A stretch of 64,000 nucleotides of DNA from Gracilibacillus dipsosauri (GCF_003176895.1 NZ_QGTD01000020.1:124001-188000); one strand, 5' to 3'. Positions 37,817-47,273 are shown, numbered from the stretch's first letter. Notes: a model not told the origin generated them from the sequence alone. Made by a program: numbers and translations.

Positions 37817-39367
37817 TTATTTCGCTCGTTTTATCTGATTTACAATTAATGTAACAAAAAATGCTACTAGACATGGTACAAGCATTGCAATGATGAAGCC
37901 AAGAGAGTGATTGGCAAGCAATGGTGCCGTAAAGGTAGGAACATAGGCTGTTCCACGAACCTCAAAAAAGCCAACTAATGCACCACCTATCCCCCCAGAT
38001 AGAAGAGCTCCAGCGAAAATCCATTTGCTCGAAAACATAAATGGGTAGGCTGATTCAACAAAGGTTCCAAAGCCAAGATTGATTAGAAAGCCTGGAACGG
38101 CAACTGCTGCCTCTCCTTTATCACGTGGTCGAATAATATTCGCTAAGTTAATACCAGCAGCTACCATTACTAATCCCACCATATCAACAGCACCTAAAAA
38201 GCTGTTCCCCGTACGCTCCATTTCTAGCAATACAATCGGCAAGATGGCAGCATGATAGACCCCACCAATAATGGCTGGCCAAATTAACACTCCCGCAATG
38301 GTACCAGCAAGAATCGGATTAAAATCTACCGCAAGCTCAATTAACTGTTTTATTCCATCACCTATAAATAAAGCAATTGGTGCAATAAAATAATAAACTA
38401 ATAATCCAGAGAATAATCCAGCAATTCCACCTGCAGCAATGTTGACTGTTGTCATTGGAAAGCGCCATTCAACAAATTTTCGGAAGAGTATACGCACCAG
38501 GACCCCTGCAAGAATACCAGCGATCATTCCACCAATAATCCCGCCATCAACCGACAATACTCCTGCAATAACACCTGCAACAATAGACACTTCATCTAAT
38601 TCTGAAACCTGCTTTGCGGCAATAACGGCAATAACAACAGGAAGTGCACCAATTAATAGATCGAACACCTCACTTAAACCAGAAAGTGCTGGTATTTTAC
38701 TTAATGCCAATATAAGAGCCATTGCGATAAAACCTGGTAATGCCGACATCATGATCCCACGAATATTGATATTTCGCCATCCGAGCCCATTTGATATTTG
38801 ATTGGATGGATTGCTTCCTAAAATCGGGCGATACGACAGTTGAAATTCTTTACTTAAAGAAGTAATAAACGAAACAGCCCTCGTTCGATTGGTTGTTCCA
38901 GTGGTACCAGAGGTTGCTATTACTCTAGCACCCAAGGTGGCAATAGTTGCCATAGAAGTACCACCAGTTCCTACTACTGGTACTTGTTTCTTAGCGGCAG
39001 CACGAATGACGTGTTGATTCGTATCATTTGGATCACCACTCATTACAATTAATCCATCTATTTGCTCTTCTTCTATTAAATCGGCAATTTTCTGATCCAA
39101 TAATCGCGCTTCTTCATTTACGACACTAAGATTAGCTCTTTCACTTTGAGTAAATGTTCCACTTTCATCAAGTTGCCATAAAGACGCCTTTGTGTCTTGT
39201 TTTGCAGAGTCCATGCTTTCTTCAGCACCAACGAACTGGACAGCGTGAAGCTTCATTCCTGCACTGTTTGCTTGAACTCTAATTTCTTCTAGTAGCTTAG
39301 CTGGTTTTTTTCCACCAAGGTTATAGAGGTTCCCACCACTACTACCAATTATTGCGATATGTTTCAT
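37817..39367 (-). CDS. PTS EIIC-like membrane permease with N-terminal soluble domain
   Basis: 516 residues. Residues 1-175 form a soluble domain (IAIIGSSGGNLYNLGG, DGLIVMSGDPNDTNQH, VPVVGTGGTSMATIATLGAR); residues about 205-510 are a hydrophobic domain with about nine membrane segments, with GGVYHAAILPIVLLEMERTG and GFGTFVESAYPFMF, like the EIIC_2-type phosphotransferase permeases. No EIIA or EIIB domain is present in the protein or next to it. The N-terminal domain may replace them or bind a ligand. Function and substrate unknown. Confidence 0.65.
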   Translation of the reverse strand: MKHIAIIGSSGGNLYNLGGKKPAKLLEEIRVQANSAGMKLHAVQFVGAEESMDSAKQDTKASLWQLDESGTFTQSERANLSVVNEEARLLDQKIADLIEEEQIDGLIVMSGDPNDTNQHVIRAAAKKQVPVVGTGGTSMATIATLGARVIATSGTTGTTNRTRAVSFITSLSKEFQLSYRPILGSNPSNQISNGLGWRNINIRGIMMSALPGFIAMALILALSKIPALSGLSEVFDLLIGALPVVIAVIAAKQVSELDEVSIVAGVIAGVLSVDGGIIGGMIAGILAGVLVRILFRKFVEWRFPMTTVNIAAGGIAGLFSGLLVYYFIAPIALFIGDGIKQLIELAVDFNPILAGTIAGVLIWPAIIGGVYHAAILPIVLLEMERTGNSFLGAVDMVGLVMVAAGINLANIIRPRDKGEAAVAVPGFLINLGFGTFVESAYPFMFSSKWIFAGALLSGGIGGALVGFFEVRGTAYVPTFTAPLLANHSLGFIIAMLVPCLVAFFVTLIVNQIKRAK

Positions 39368-39521
39368 CTCTTAACCTCTTTTCATTTAATCTACCAATTG
39401 TCTATTATAGTCGAAAATTGTCTAATACGCTACTATAGTAGAGTAAAAGAGTAAAAATTATTCAAAGTACTAGAGTTTAATTTTCTGAAAAGTCCGATGA
39501 TTACAACAATTAGTAGACTTA

Positions 39522-39550
39522 TTGACTTCACTTATTTGTCATGCTATGAT
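39522..39550 (+). promoter_or_regulatory. Promoter of the metNIQ operon
   Basis: TTGACT (39522-39527), 17 bp, TATGAT (39545-39550). Transcription would begin a few bases before the riboswitch. Confidence 0.75.
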
Positions 39551-39572
39551 TACCTTTATAATAAAAGTAATA

Positions 39573-39738
39573 CTCTTATCAAGAGAGGTGGAGGGACTGG
39601 CCCTATGAAACCCAGCAACCGTCAGATGATTCTGATAGGTGCTAATTCCATCAAAGCAAGTTCGCTTTGAAAGATAAGAGGACTAAGCGGAGCATACATC
39701 CTTTCTGTCCTCTTGTACAGAAAGGATTTTTTGTTTTT
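39573..39738 (+). ncRNA. SAM-I (S-box) riboswitch with terminator
   Basis: P1 helix CTCTTATC (39573-39580) with GATAAGAG (39673-39680). Between them are the S-box landmarks: GAGGTGGAGGGACTGGCCC, ATGAAACCCAGCAACC and GGTGCTAATTCC. The expression platform is a terminator, ATCCTTTCTGT (39698-39708) with ACAGAAAGGAT (39717-39727), followed by TTTTTTG. SAM binding stops transcription before metN. Confidence 0.97.
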
Positions 39739-39764
39739 CTACCCCAGAGAAAGGAGTGGGCTGA

Positions 39765-40790
39765 TTGATTAAGATTGAAAACTTATCAAAGCTATATCAG
39801 ACAAATAAACAACAAGTGCAAGCTGTCAATAATGTTTCATTAAACATAGAAAAAGGAGAAATATTTGGTGTAATTGGCTATAGTGGTGCTGGAAAAAGTA
39901 CCTTTATCCGATTGATTAATCGATTAGAGGAACCAACAAATGGTACTGTTTCAATACAAGAGCTTGATATAACGAATATGTCTCAAGCTCAGCTGCGGAA
40001 AAAACGTCAAAAGATCGGTATGATCTTCCAGCATTTTAACCTCCTTTGGTCTAGAACCGTATTTGATAATATTGCCTTTCCACTAGAGATAGCAGGTGTA
40101 CCAAAAGCCAAGAGATCTGAAAAGGTAACTGAATTAATTCATCTAGTAGGATTATCTGGAAAAGAAAATTCCTATCCTGCACAACTAAGTGGTGGTCAGA
40201 AACAAAGAGTTGGCATTGCCCGTGCACTTGCCAATGATCCAGAGGTATTGCTTTGTGATGAAGCTACTTCTGCATTAGATCCTGAAACAACCGATGATAT
40301 TCTCGAATTACTTGTGTCCATTAATCAGAAACTAGGTCTTACTATTATTTTGATCACACACGAGATGCATGTCATTCAAAAAATATGTAATCGAGTCGCT
40401 GTTATGGAGAGTGGAGAAGTTGTCGAAACGGGAGACGTATTGGATGTTTTTGTTCGTCCGAAGTCAGCTACTACAAAGCGATTTGTTCAGCAATTAAATC
40501 CATTAGAGCATGAACAAGATAAATTGCAGAACTTCATAACCAATCATGACAATAGTGAAGTAATCAAGCTACACTTTATTGGTAATGATGCTAAAAGGGC
40601 CCTCATTACAGAAATCGTTAGAAAATTTGATGTAGAAATTAATATTCTACAAGGCTCTATTGCCCCAACTAGAGAAGGTGCCTATGGAACATTGTATATT
40701 GAATTAAACGGAGAGAAAGATATTCTATCCAAAACTATTCAATTTATTGAAACCTCTGGTGTGGAAGTTGAGGTGTTACGTCATGCTTAA
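39765..40790 (+). CDS. metN: Methionine ABC transporter ATP-binding protein
   Basis: 341 residues from TTG at 39765 (AAAGGAG upstream). Walker A GYSGAGKST (38-46), signature LSGGQKQRVGIARAL, Walker B LLCDEATSALD, and a C-terminal NIL regulatory domain (about 265-341). Energises uptake of methionine. First gene after the S-box. Confidence 0.96.
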   Translation: MIKIENLSKLYQTNKQQVQAVNNVSLNIEKGEIFGVIGYSGAGKSTFIRLINRLEEPTNGTVSIQELDITNMSQAQLRKKRQKIGMIFQHFNLLWSRTVFDNIAFPLEIAGVPKAKRSEKVTELIHLVGLSGKENSYPAQLSGGQKQRVGIARALANDPEVLLCDEATSALDPETTDDILELLVSINQKLGLTIILITHEMHVIQKICNRVAVMESGEVVETGDVLDVFVRPKSATTKRFVQQLNPLEHEQDKLQNFITNHDNSEVIKLHFIGNDAKRALITEIVRKFDVEINILQGSIAPTREGAYGTLYIELNGEKDILSKTIQFIETSGVEVEVLRHA

Positions 40791-41451
40791 AGAATTATTT
40801 CCAAATGTAAACATGGAGGATTTATGGACAGCAACAGAAGAAACCTTATACATGACACTCATCTCCGTAGCTGGAACTCTCATTCTCGGAATTACACTTG
40901 GGCTATTGCTGTTTTTAACAGATAGAGGAAACCTTTGGCAAAATCGCTTTATTAACTTTGTCACTGCAACGGTTGTCAATGTGTTTCGAGCCATACCATT
41001 TATTATCTTGATCCTACTCTTATTTCCTTTCACTGATTTTCTAATAGGTACGATTCGAGGATGGAAGGCTGCACTCCCTGCATTAATTATTGGAGCGGCT
41101 CCCTTTTATGCACGACTGGTAGAGATAGGATTAAAAGAAGTAGACAAAGGTGTTATCGAAGCAGCAAAATCAATGGGGGCAAAACCTCACACCATCATTT
41201 TTAAGGTGCTTTTACCGGAATCAATGCCTGCTCTTATATCAGGTATTACGGTAACAGCTATTTCCTTAATCGGCTATACAGCAATGGCTGGTATAATTGG
41301 TGCAGGTGGACTTGGGGATCTTGCCTATATGAAAGGTTTCTTAAGAAGAGATTTCGATGTAGTCCTTATATGTACCATATTTGTTATCGCTATTGTGTTT
41401 GTTTTTCAATTAATTGGGGATTTACTATCCAAAGCGGTAGATAAAAGATAA
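40783..41451 (+). CDS. metI: Methionine ABC transporter permease
   Basis: 222 residues from ATG at 40783, which overlaps the metN stop by 8 bp and has GAGGTG 8 nt upstream; the frame is open further up but that part lies inside metN. Five to six membrane segments, FRAIPFIILILLL, and the ATPase-contact loop EAAKSMGAKPHTIIFKVLLPE. Confidence 0.95.
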   Translation: MLKELFPNVNMEDLWTATEETLYMTLISVAGTLILGITLGLLLFLTDRGNLWQNRFINFVTATVVNVFRAIPFIILILLLFPFTDFLIGTIRGWKAALPALIIGAAPFYARLVEIGLKEVDKGVIEAAKSMGAKPHTIIFKVLLPESMPALISGITVTAISLIGYTAMAGIIGAGGLGDLAYMKGFLRRDFDVVLICTIFVIAIVFVFQLIGDLLSKAVDKR

Positions 41452-41473
41452 AATTTAGAAGGGATGATTTATT

Positions 41474-42316
41474 TTGAAAAAATTACTAGCTTTATTATTC
41501 ACAGCATCTGTATTAATCGTATTGGCAGCTTGTGGAACTTCAGAGAATGAGGATGCAAGCAATGAAGAAGGAAACCAGGAGACAACTTCTATTACAGTTG
41601 GTGCGACCAGTGTGCCACATGCTGAAGTATTAGAAAAAGCTGCTCCTATTTTAAAAGAAGAAGGCATTGAACTTAAGGTGGAAGCCTATCAAGAGTACAC
41701 ATTCTTAAATGAAGACTTAAATAATGGAACATTAGATGCGAACTATTTCCAACACATACCTTACTTCGAGCAACAAAAAGAAGAATTTGATTTTGATATT
41801 GTTAATTTAGGTGGTATTCATATTGAGCCAATGGGAATTTATTCAAAGAACATAAACAATATCGATGATATTCCAGAGGGTACAACTTTTATTATGAGTC
41901 GTAATGTACCAGACCATGGAAGAATTCTTGCTCTATTAGAAAAAGAAGGTTTAATCAAAATTGATGAGAATGTAGATAAACAATCTGCAACTGTTGATGA
42001 TATTGTTGAAAATCCTCTAAACCTTGAATTTGATGCTAGTATCGACCCAGGCTTTTTACCTGAGTTCTATGAAAGAGAAAAAGATGCTATTCTAGCTATT
42101 AATACTAACTATGCCTTAGAAGCAGGTTTAGTTCCAACAGAGGATGCATTAATCTTGGAAGGCTCTGAGTCACCATATGTTAATATTATTGCAGCTCGTA
42201 GCGAAGACGAAAACAATGAAGCATTGGCAAAATTAGTAGAAGTGCTTCGCTCTGATGAAATTCAAGAATTTATCGAAGAAGAATACAACGGATCAGTTGT
42301 ACCAGTATCAGAATAA
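41474..42316 (+). CDS. metQ: Methionine-binding lipoprotein
   Basis: 280 residues from TTG at 41474. Lipobox LAAC near residue 20, then the NlpA/MetQ domain: VGATSVPHAEVLEKAAPILKE, DLNNGTLDANYFQHIPYFEQQK and EFDASIDPGFLPEFYE. Membrane-anchored receptor for L- or D-methionine. Confidence 0.95.
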   Translation: MKKLLALLFTASVLIVLAACGTSENEDASNEEGNQETTSITVGATSVPHAEVLEKAAPILKEEGIELKVEAYQEYTFLNEDLNNGTLDANYFQHIPYFEQQKEEFDFDIVNLGGIHIEPMGIYSKNINNIDDIPEGTTFIMSRNVPDHGRILALLEKEGLIKIDENVDKQSATVDDIVENPLNLEFDASIDPGFLPEFYEREKDAILAINTNYALEAGLVPTEDALILEGSESPYVNIIAARSEDENNEALAKLVEVLRSDEIQEFIEEEYNGSVVPVSE

Positions 42317-42322
42317 CGAAGA

Positions 42323-42352
42323 AGCAGGCACAACATGTGGTGCCTGCTTTTT
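42323..42352 (+). terminator. Terminator of metNIQ
   Basis: AGCAGGCAC (42323-42331) pairs with GTGCCTGCT (42340-42348), followed by TTTTTG. Confidence 0.9.
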
Positions 42353-42406
42353 GCTTTTCCTTCATAAGTATGATTAAATCAAAGAAAGTTATAGGGAGAT
42401 GAGCAA

Positions 42407-42793
42407 ATGCAACGATTATTATTAGAAGCCGCTTGGGAAAAGACCATTGCTAAAGGTGATTTAGCCATAATTGAACAGGTGTTTCACTCAACAAAGGAAG
42501 ATCAGAAACAAGCGATTACCTTCAATACCATTCGCTATGCTTTTAACCATAAAGATCAATTGTTGTATACGAATTTAATTCACAATTTTTCCGAAACAGG
42601 AGTGGATTTAAGCAAGGTAGATTTAGTTATTTTTCAAGAGCAAGAAATGATTGCTGGTCATTCATTTCAAGAAAATAGATTACACATCCCTCCAAAAACA
42701 AGCATGCCCTGGACCTTTATTTTCCCAAAAGGAAGCTACCAATCAGATAAGGTGTCAAACACGATGAAGATGGAAATCAAGAAAGCGGACTAA
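42407..42793 (+). CDS. SLAP-domain protein, single-domain
   Basis: 128 residues, recognised as a SLAP domain by LLLEAAWEKTI, ITFNTIRYAFNHKDQLL, NLIHNFSETGVDLSKVDL and IPPKTSMPWTFIFP. It has no signal peptide or anchor, so this copy is probably cytoplasmic. In other Bacilli the domain occurs in accessory-Sec/S-layer assembly proteins; none of those genes are near. ATG after GGGAG. Confidence 0.7.
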   Translation: MQRLLLEAAWEKTIAKGDLAIIEQVFHSTKEDQKQAITFNTIRYAFNHKDQLLYTNLIHNFSETGVDLSKVDLVIFQEQEMIAGHSFQENRLHIPPKTSMPWTFIFPKGSYQSDKVSNTMKMEIKKAD

Positions 42794-42813
42794 TTTTTTG
42801 TCTCTAACGAGAA

Positions 42814-42848
42814 AAAGACCAGATTCTCTTATGGGAACCTGATCTTTA
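42814..42848. terminator. Imperfect terminator between SLAP gene and BASS-family gene
   Basis: AAAGACCAG and CTGATCTTT form an imperfect stem (one mismatch) between convergent genes, flanked by A- and T-rich ends. Confidence 0.6.
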
Positions 42849-42854
42849 TATATA

Positions 42855-43817
42855 TTAGGCACTTTCACTCTTCTGCAGATTATTATTCTCTTTTTCTTGT
42901 AGTTTACGAAAAACAGTTGCTACAATCGGTCCAGAAATATTATGCCATACACTAAATATAGCACTAGGAACAGCAGAGAGTGGATTAAAGTGTGCTGCTG
43001 CCAGCGTAGCCCCAAGACCAGAATTTTGCATCCCGACTTCTATTGATACAGCTTTTTGCTGTTTTGGATCCATTTTAGTAAGTTTTCCAAGCCCATAACC
43101 TAATAGATAGCCAAATGTATTATGAAGGACGACAATAAGAAATATTAATAAGCCCATTTTTGCAATTTGTTCTTGATTCACACTTACTACTGCTGCAACG
43201 ATTGCTACGATACCAATAACTGATACTAATGGAATTGCCTTTACACCTGCTTCTACTTTATCCTTCAACAATCCTTTAACAAGTAAGCCTAACAAGATCG
43301 GTACTAAAACAATCTGTACGATTGATACAAATAAGGAAGCAGCCGATACTTCTAGCCATTGGCTGGCAAAAAGAAAAATAAGTGCAGGTGTCAAAACCGG
43401 TGCCAGAATCGTAGAAACCGCAGTAATCGAAACCGACAATGCTGTATCTCCTTTGGATAAGTATGTCATCACATTGGATGAAGTACCACCTGGACAACAT
43501 CCAACGAGAATCACTCCAATTGCGACCTCCTTTGATACAGGTAGAATGGTTACAAGCGCAAAGGCAATTAATGGCATGATTAGGAATTGTCCTACAACTC
43601 CTATTGCTACTTCCTTTGGTCGTTTAAATGCTTCTTTGAAATCACTAGTGGAGAGTGTGAGTCCCATACCGAACATAATAATTCCTAATAATGGCGTAAT
43701 ATATGCTGCTAACCATGTAAAGCCTGCTGGTACGAGAAATGATAAGATTGCAAATAGTACGACCCAAATCGCAAAGGTATTTCCAACAAAACTGCTAACT
43801 CTTTCTAATGCTTTCAT
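42855..43817 (-). CDS. Bile acid:sodium symporter-family (BASS) transporter
   Basis: 320 residues with nine to ten membrane segments. Family motifs: GMGLTLSTSDFKEAF, LVGCCPGGTSSNVMTYLSKGD and SIEVGMQNSGLGATLA. Similar in size and motifs to B. subtilis YocS. Na+-driven import of an organic anion is known for the family; the substrate here is unknown. ATG after GAGGGGG. Confidence 0.88.
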   Translation of the reverse strand: MKALERVSSFVGNTFAIWVVLFAILSFLVPAGFTWLAAYITPLLGIIMFGMGLTLSTSDFKEAFKRPKEVAIGVVGQFLIMPLIAFALVTILPVSKEVAIGVILVGCCPGGTSSNVMTYLSKGDTALSVSITAVSTILAPVLTPALIFLFASQWLEVSAASLFVSIVQIVLVPILLGLLVKGLLKDKVEAGVKAIPLVSVIGIVAIVAAVVSVNQEQIAKMGLLIFLIVVLHNTFGYLLGYGLGKLTKMDPKQQKAVSIEVGMQNSGLGATLAAAHFNPLSAVPSAIFSVWHNISGPIVATVFRKLQEKENNNLQKSESA

Positions 43818-43916
43818 TTTATTCCCCCTCTTATTATCATTTCAGAAATTATATCTTATTTTTTGAAAAATTCAAATATTATTTAATTAATCCTTTATGT
43901 ATATTGACAAAAAAAG

Positions 43917-44032
43917 ACTGGGACAAAAGAATAATTAAATAGAGAAAATCCAAACATTAATATTTCTGCACTGTAACCCAGTCAGAAAATTGTTCGGATT
44001 CCCCATTAACCCTATTTAATTATGTCCCAGCC
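43917..44032. repeat. Dispersed intergenic repeat, copy B
   Basis: 116 bp with nearly inverted ends: CTGGGACA + AAAGA + ATAATTAAATAG on the left and CTATTTAATTATGTCCCAG on the right. Its interior AAACATTAATATTTCTGCAC matches the interior of copy A at 6592-6720. Lies between the BASS-family gene and the ABC permease stop and can act as a terminator for the latter. Confidence 0.75.
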
Positions 44033-44033
44033 A

Positions 44034-45629
44034 CTAGCCGATAACATCTCTTTTTCGAAAACCAATAAATCCAGCAACGGTGCCTATTAGACTTAGCCCG
44101 ATTAGAACAATGATTGGTAACCAATCAAATGCCTCGACCGGGAGCTGTGGAATATGTGAATAGCTGGATAACTGTGCTAACCATTCCGGCAAATCTAACA
44201 TTTCACCTAAATAAACCACGATGAAGGAGAAAACTAAATATCCCCAAATTATTGGGGTCCATTTAGGCAGAAACCCAAAGATACAGAGAGCGATTGTGAG
44301 TAAAAACCAGCTTGCTGGTAAATAAGCCATCCCTGCCTTCCAAAAGTTAATAAAAGGAATCGGCTCCTCCATGACAAAGCTAGAACTAATCCACAATCCA
44401 TAAACAGCCAAAAATTGTGAGATAGTGGATAGAAGGATTCCGATTAAATAATAGACACCGACAATGTTCCATCTCGATACAGTACCTGTTAGGAGCATTC
44501 CCAAGCGTTCTTTCTTCTCTTCTCCTTTTATTTTGAGAAAGGTTATAAGGGCTGGAATCGTAGAGAATATAGCTAGTATTACCATTAGCATAGTAATAAA
44601 TTGTTCGGTTAAGGAATAGTTCGCATTACTGCCAAGCATTTGCTTCATCGCTTCATTATTTTCAAAAAAGGCCTCTAGATCTCCAAACACTGATCCGTAA
44701 GATAGCCCTAATAGAAGCATCGCCACTAACCAAGCAATGATAGAGGTTCTCTGAATTCGAAGAGCTAATCCTATAGTTGAAAGAATCCACCCTGATGCCT
44801 TTTTTCTACCAGGCTTGGTAGCAATTAATCCTGCTCCAACATCTCTTCGATTATTCAATAAAAAGGCGACAGCGACAAGGATTAGATAAACCATGAACGT
44901 TATAAGAATTGGCCACCAATAGTTGTGCACAAATACTTCCACTCGAAGAAGGAGACCTAGTGGAGAGCTTAAGCTTAAAGCCTCATTTGATACGTCTCCA
45001 ATAGCTCGAATAAAGTAAAACAAAAGTAAAAAGGTAAAGGAATAGCCTAGTGTTCCCCTTGCAGTCTGTGATAATTGGGCAAAAATTGCCGTAATCGCTG
45101 TAAAAATTAACCCACCACAAGCAAGCGTTATTCCATATAAGAAAGATCCCTCTATTCCAATACCATCGAAATTCATGGCCACAAGACCAAAAGCTATCAA
45201 TAAACCGATGATAATATTATAGGAGGAAACAGTAATGAAGGAAGCCATTAATGGTGAAAGCCTTCCAACAGGTAAAGCTCTAATTAATTCTAGTTTACCA
45301 TCCTCTTCTTCTGCTCTAGTTTGTTTACTAACCATTAGAATGCTCATCACAGCAAAGGCAATCATCGTAAATAAAAGCATTTCATGTGCCATCATCGCAC
45401 CATTAGTATAATTACTTAAACCATATCCTGGTCCAACCATAGCTGTCATTGCAGGATTTTCCATCGTCTGTGCCATTGCAGCCCTTTCCTGCTCATTTTG
45501 ATATAACCCACTAAAAGCACTGGCAGTAGCAACAGTAATCAGTACTAGAGAGACTCCCCAGATCATAAAACTAACTCTACTTTGTCTCCACTTCCATGCT
45601 AGTAGTTTCTGTAAGGAATGAAATCGCAT
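44034..45629 (-). CDS. ABC-2 exporter permease (COG3559-like)
   Basis: 531 residues from the second ATG at 45629 (AGGAGG at correct spacing; the first ATG overlaps it). About twelve membrane segments in two similar halves, with SKQTRAEEEDGKLELIRALPVGR in the first half and KGEEKKERLGMLLTGTVSRW in the second, as in polyketide-antibiotic exporter permeases (TnrB3 type). Partner of the ATPase encoded upstream. Controlled probably by the divergent TetR protein. Confidence 0.85.
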   Translation of the reverse strand: MRFHSLQKLLAWKWRQSRVSFMIWGVSLVLITVATASAFSGLYQNEQERAAMAQTMENPAMTAMVGPGYGLSNYTNGAMMAHEMLLFTMIAFAVMSILMVSKQTRAEEEDGKLELIRALPVGRLSPLMASFITVSSYNIIIGLLIAFGLVAMNFDGIGIEGSFLYGITLACGGLIFTAITAIFAQLSQTARGTLGYSFTFLLLFYFIRAIGDVSNEALSLSSPLGLLLRVEVFVHNYWWPILITFMVYLILVAVAFLLNNRRDVGAGLIATKPGRKKASGWILSTIGLALRIQRTSIIAWLVAMLLLGLSYGSVFGDLEAFFENNEAMKQMLGSNANYSLTEQFITMLMVILAIFSTIPALITFLKIKGEEKKERLGMLLTGTVSRWNIVGVYYLIGILLSTISQFLAVYGLWISSSFVMEEPIPFINFWKAGMAYLPASWFLLTIALCIFGFLPKWTPIIWGYLVFSFIVVYLGEMLDLPEWLAQLSSYSHIPQLPVEAFDWLPIIVLIGLSLIGTVAGFIGFRKRDVIG

Positions 45630-45643
45630 ATTCATCCTCCTTT

Positions 45644-46528
45644 CTATCCTTTTTGCTCATAATGACGCATAAACAAATCCTCTAAAGTTGGCGGCTTACT
45701 CTCGATTTTTATAATTCCATAGCTACTTAATTTAGTCATAATTTCTGGCAGTTTATCTGTATCAACCTGGAATATATAATCACCATTTTCTTTCTGAAGC
45801 TCATGTATCCCTGACCATTCAGACAAATCCTTGATCGCACTATTTGTTGTTAGCTTCAAATTTGTTCTTGTTAAATAACTTAATTCCTCTAAAGTACCTG
45901 TTTCAATCATCTCACCCTGTCGAATAATCCCGACTCGGTCACATAGCTTTTCAACTTCAGAGAGAATATGACTAGAAAGCAAAACACTTTTTCCATTCTT
46001 CTTCACTTCTGCAACACATTGCTGAAATACTTGTTCCATTAATGGATCTAATCCAGAGGTTGGCTCATCTAGAATGAACAATTCTGCGTCCGATGCAAAT
46101 GCAGCGATTAGAGCTACCTTTTGTCGGTTCCCTTTTGAATAGGTCCCACATTTTTTCCTTGGGTCTAATTGAAATAAATCGATAAGCTTCTCTTTTTTCT
46201 TATAATCCACCTTACCTCTGAGCCTTAGAAATATATCAATCACTTCCCCACCAGTTAGGTTTTCCCATAAATGAATATCACCAGGTACATAGGCAATTCT
46301 ATGATGGATTTGTACAGCCTCCTTCCATACATCCATTCCAAAGATCTTTGCACTTCCTGCACTAGCTTGGATGATTCCTAACAACACACGGATAGTCGTC
46401 GATTTCCCTGCCCCATTCGGTCCGATAAAACCGAAAACCTCTCCTTTATTTACTTGTAAATTAATCTTATTTAATGCTTGAAAGGAGCCAAACCTTTTTT
46501 CTACATTTTGAACCTGTACAACGGTCAT
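45644..46528 (-). CDS. ABC exporter ATP-binding protein
   Basis: 294 residues. Walker A GPNGAGKST (about 35-43), signature YSKGNRQKVALIAAF, Walker B LFILDEPTSGLD, H-loop LSSHIL. ATG after GGAGGGG. Forms a drug-type exporter with the permease encoded 15 bp downstream. Confidence 0.92.
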   Translation of the reverse strand: MTVVQVQNVEKRFGSFQALNKINLQVNKGEVFGFIGPNGAGKSTTIRVLLGIIQASAGSAKIFGMDVWKEAVQIHHRIAYVPGDIHLWENLTGGEVIDIFLRLRGKVDYKKKEKLIDLFQLDPRKKCGTYSKGNRQKVALIAAFASDAELFILDEPTSGLDPLMEQVFQQCVAEVKKNGKSVLLSSHILSEVEKLCDRVGIIRQGEMIETGTLEELSYLTRTNLKLTTNSAIKDLSEWSGIHELQKENGDYIFQVDTDKLPEIMTKLSSYGIIKIESKPPTLEDLFMRHYEQKG

Positions 46529-46558
46529 CCTATCCCCTCCAATTTAATCAACCCAATA

Positions 46559-46660
46559 AAAGTTTTGAAATATTATACTTTATATATTTCATAATATTAG
46601 ATTTCATTTGATTCTGCAACCTCTTTATGAAATATTTTACTTGTTTTATTTCAAAACTTT
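46559..46660. promoter_or_regulatory. Divergent control region with 14-bp inverted repeat
   Basis: AAAGTTTTGAAATA (46559-46572) is repeated inverted as TATTTCAAAACTTT (46647-46660), with several partial TGAAATA/TATTTCA copies in between. The arms lie next to the starts of the ABC ATPase gene and of tetR, as expected of an operator that controls both directions. Confidence 0.6.
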
Positions 46661-46688
46661 ACATACAATATGAAGTGAGGTGAAGGAA

Positions 46689-47273
46689 ATGGACGGATTT
46701 GAAAGAAGAAAACAAAAAAAACAAAACAACATTTTAAATACAGCTGTTTCTCTTTTTTTACAAAAAGGGATTAAAAGTGTGTCCATAGCAGAAATTGCGA
46801 ATACGGCTAGCGTCTCTCAAGTGACCATTTATAATTATTTCGGAAGTAAAGATAAGCTACTAAAGCAAGCCATGATTTTTTATGTCGAAGAGTTATTTGG
46901 CGAGTATGTGGAAATACTCGATTCCGATCAACCATTCCCCGAGAAAATAAAGCAGTTCATTTTTCATAAAGCGGAATTATCGGAACAAATTCATGAAGAA
47001 GTTTATGAATACTTATTAAACGACTTGCATGGAGCACCGTCTTTTTTAGAGAAGATCTATCAAGAAAAATCAATTCCTTTCTTCCATCAATTAATTCAAT
47101 TAGGGAAAAAGGATGGTTATATTAACGAGCAGATTTCCGAAGAGTCTATTATGATGCATATTCAAATGTATAAAAATTTCCTTCAACAGAAAAATATCGG
47201 TAATAAAATTCTTCCATATACAGAGGATATTATGAATCTTTTCTTCTACGGAATTATGGGCAAGGAAAAATGA
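46689..47273 (+). CDS. TetR-family transcriptional repressor
   Basis: 194 residues from ATG at 46689 (GAGGTG upstream, containing an in-frame GTG not used as start). N-terminal helix-turn-helix: AEIANTASVSQVTIYNYFGSKDKLLKQA. The ligand domain is not assignable. Divergent from the ABC exporter genes and directly upstream of the leader ORF and BmrA-like gene, so it may govern both transporters. Confidence 0.88.
   Translation: MDGFERRKQKKQNNILNTAVSLFLQKGIKSVSIAEIANTASVSQVTIYNYFGSKDKLLKQAMIFYVEELFGEYVEILDSDQPFPEKIKQFIFHKAELSEQIHEEVYEYLLNDLHGAPSFLEKIYQEKSIPFFHQLIQLGKKDGYINEQISEESIMMHIQMYKNFLQQKNIGNKILPYTEDIMNLFFYGIMGKEK

Noticed and set aside
43917-44032. Long inverted repeat considered as an insertion sequence
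   Set aside because: Too short for a transposase and without a visible target duplication; better described as an intergenic repeat.
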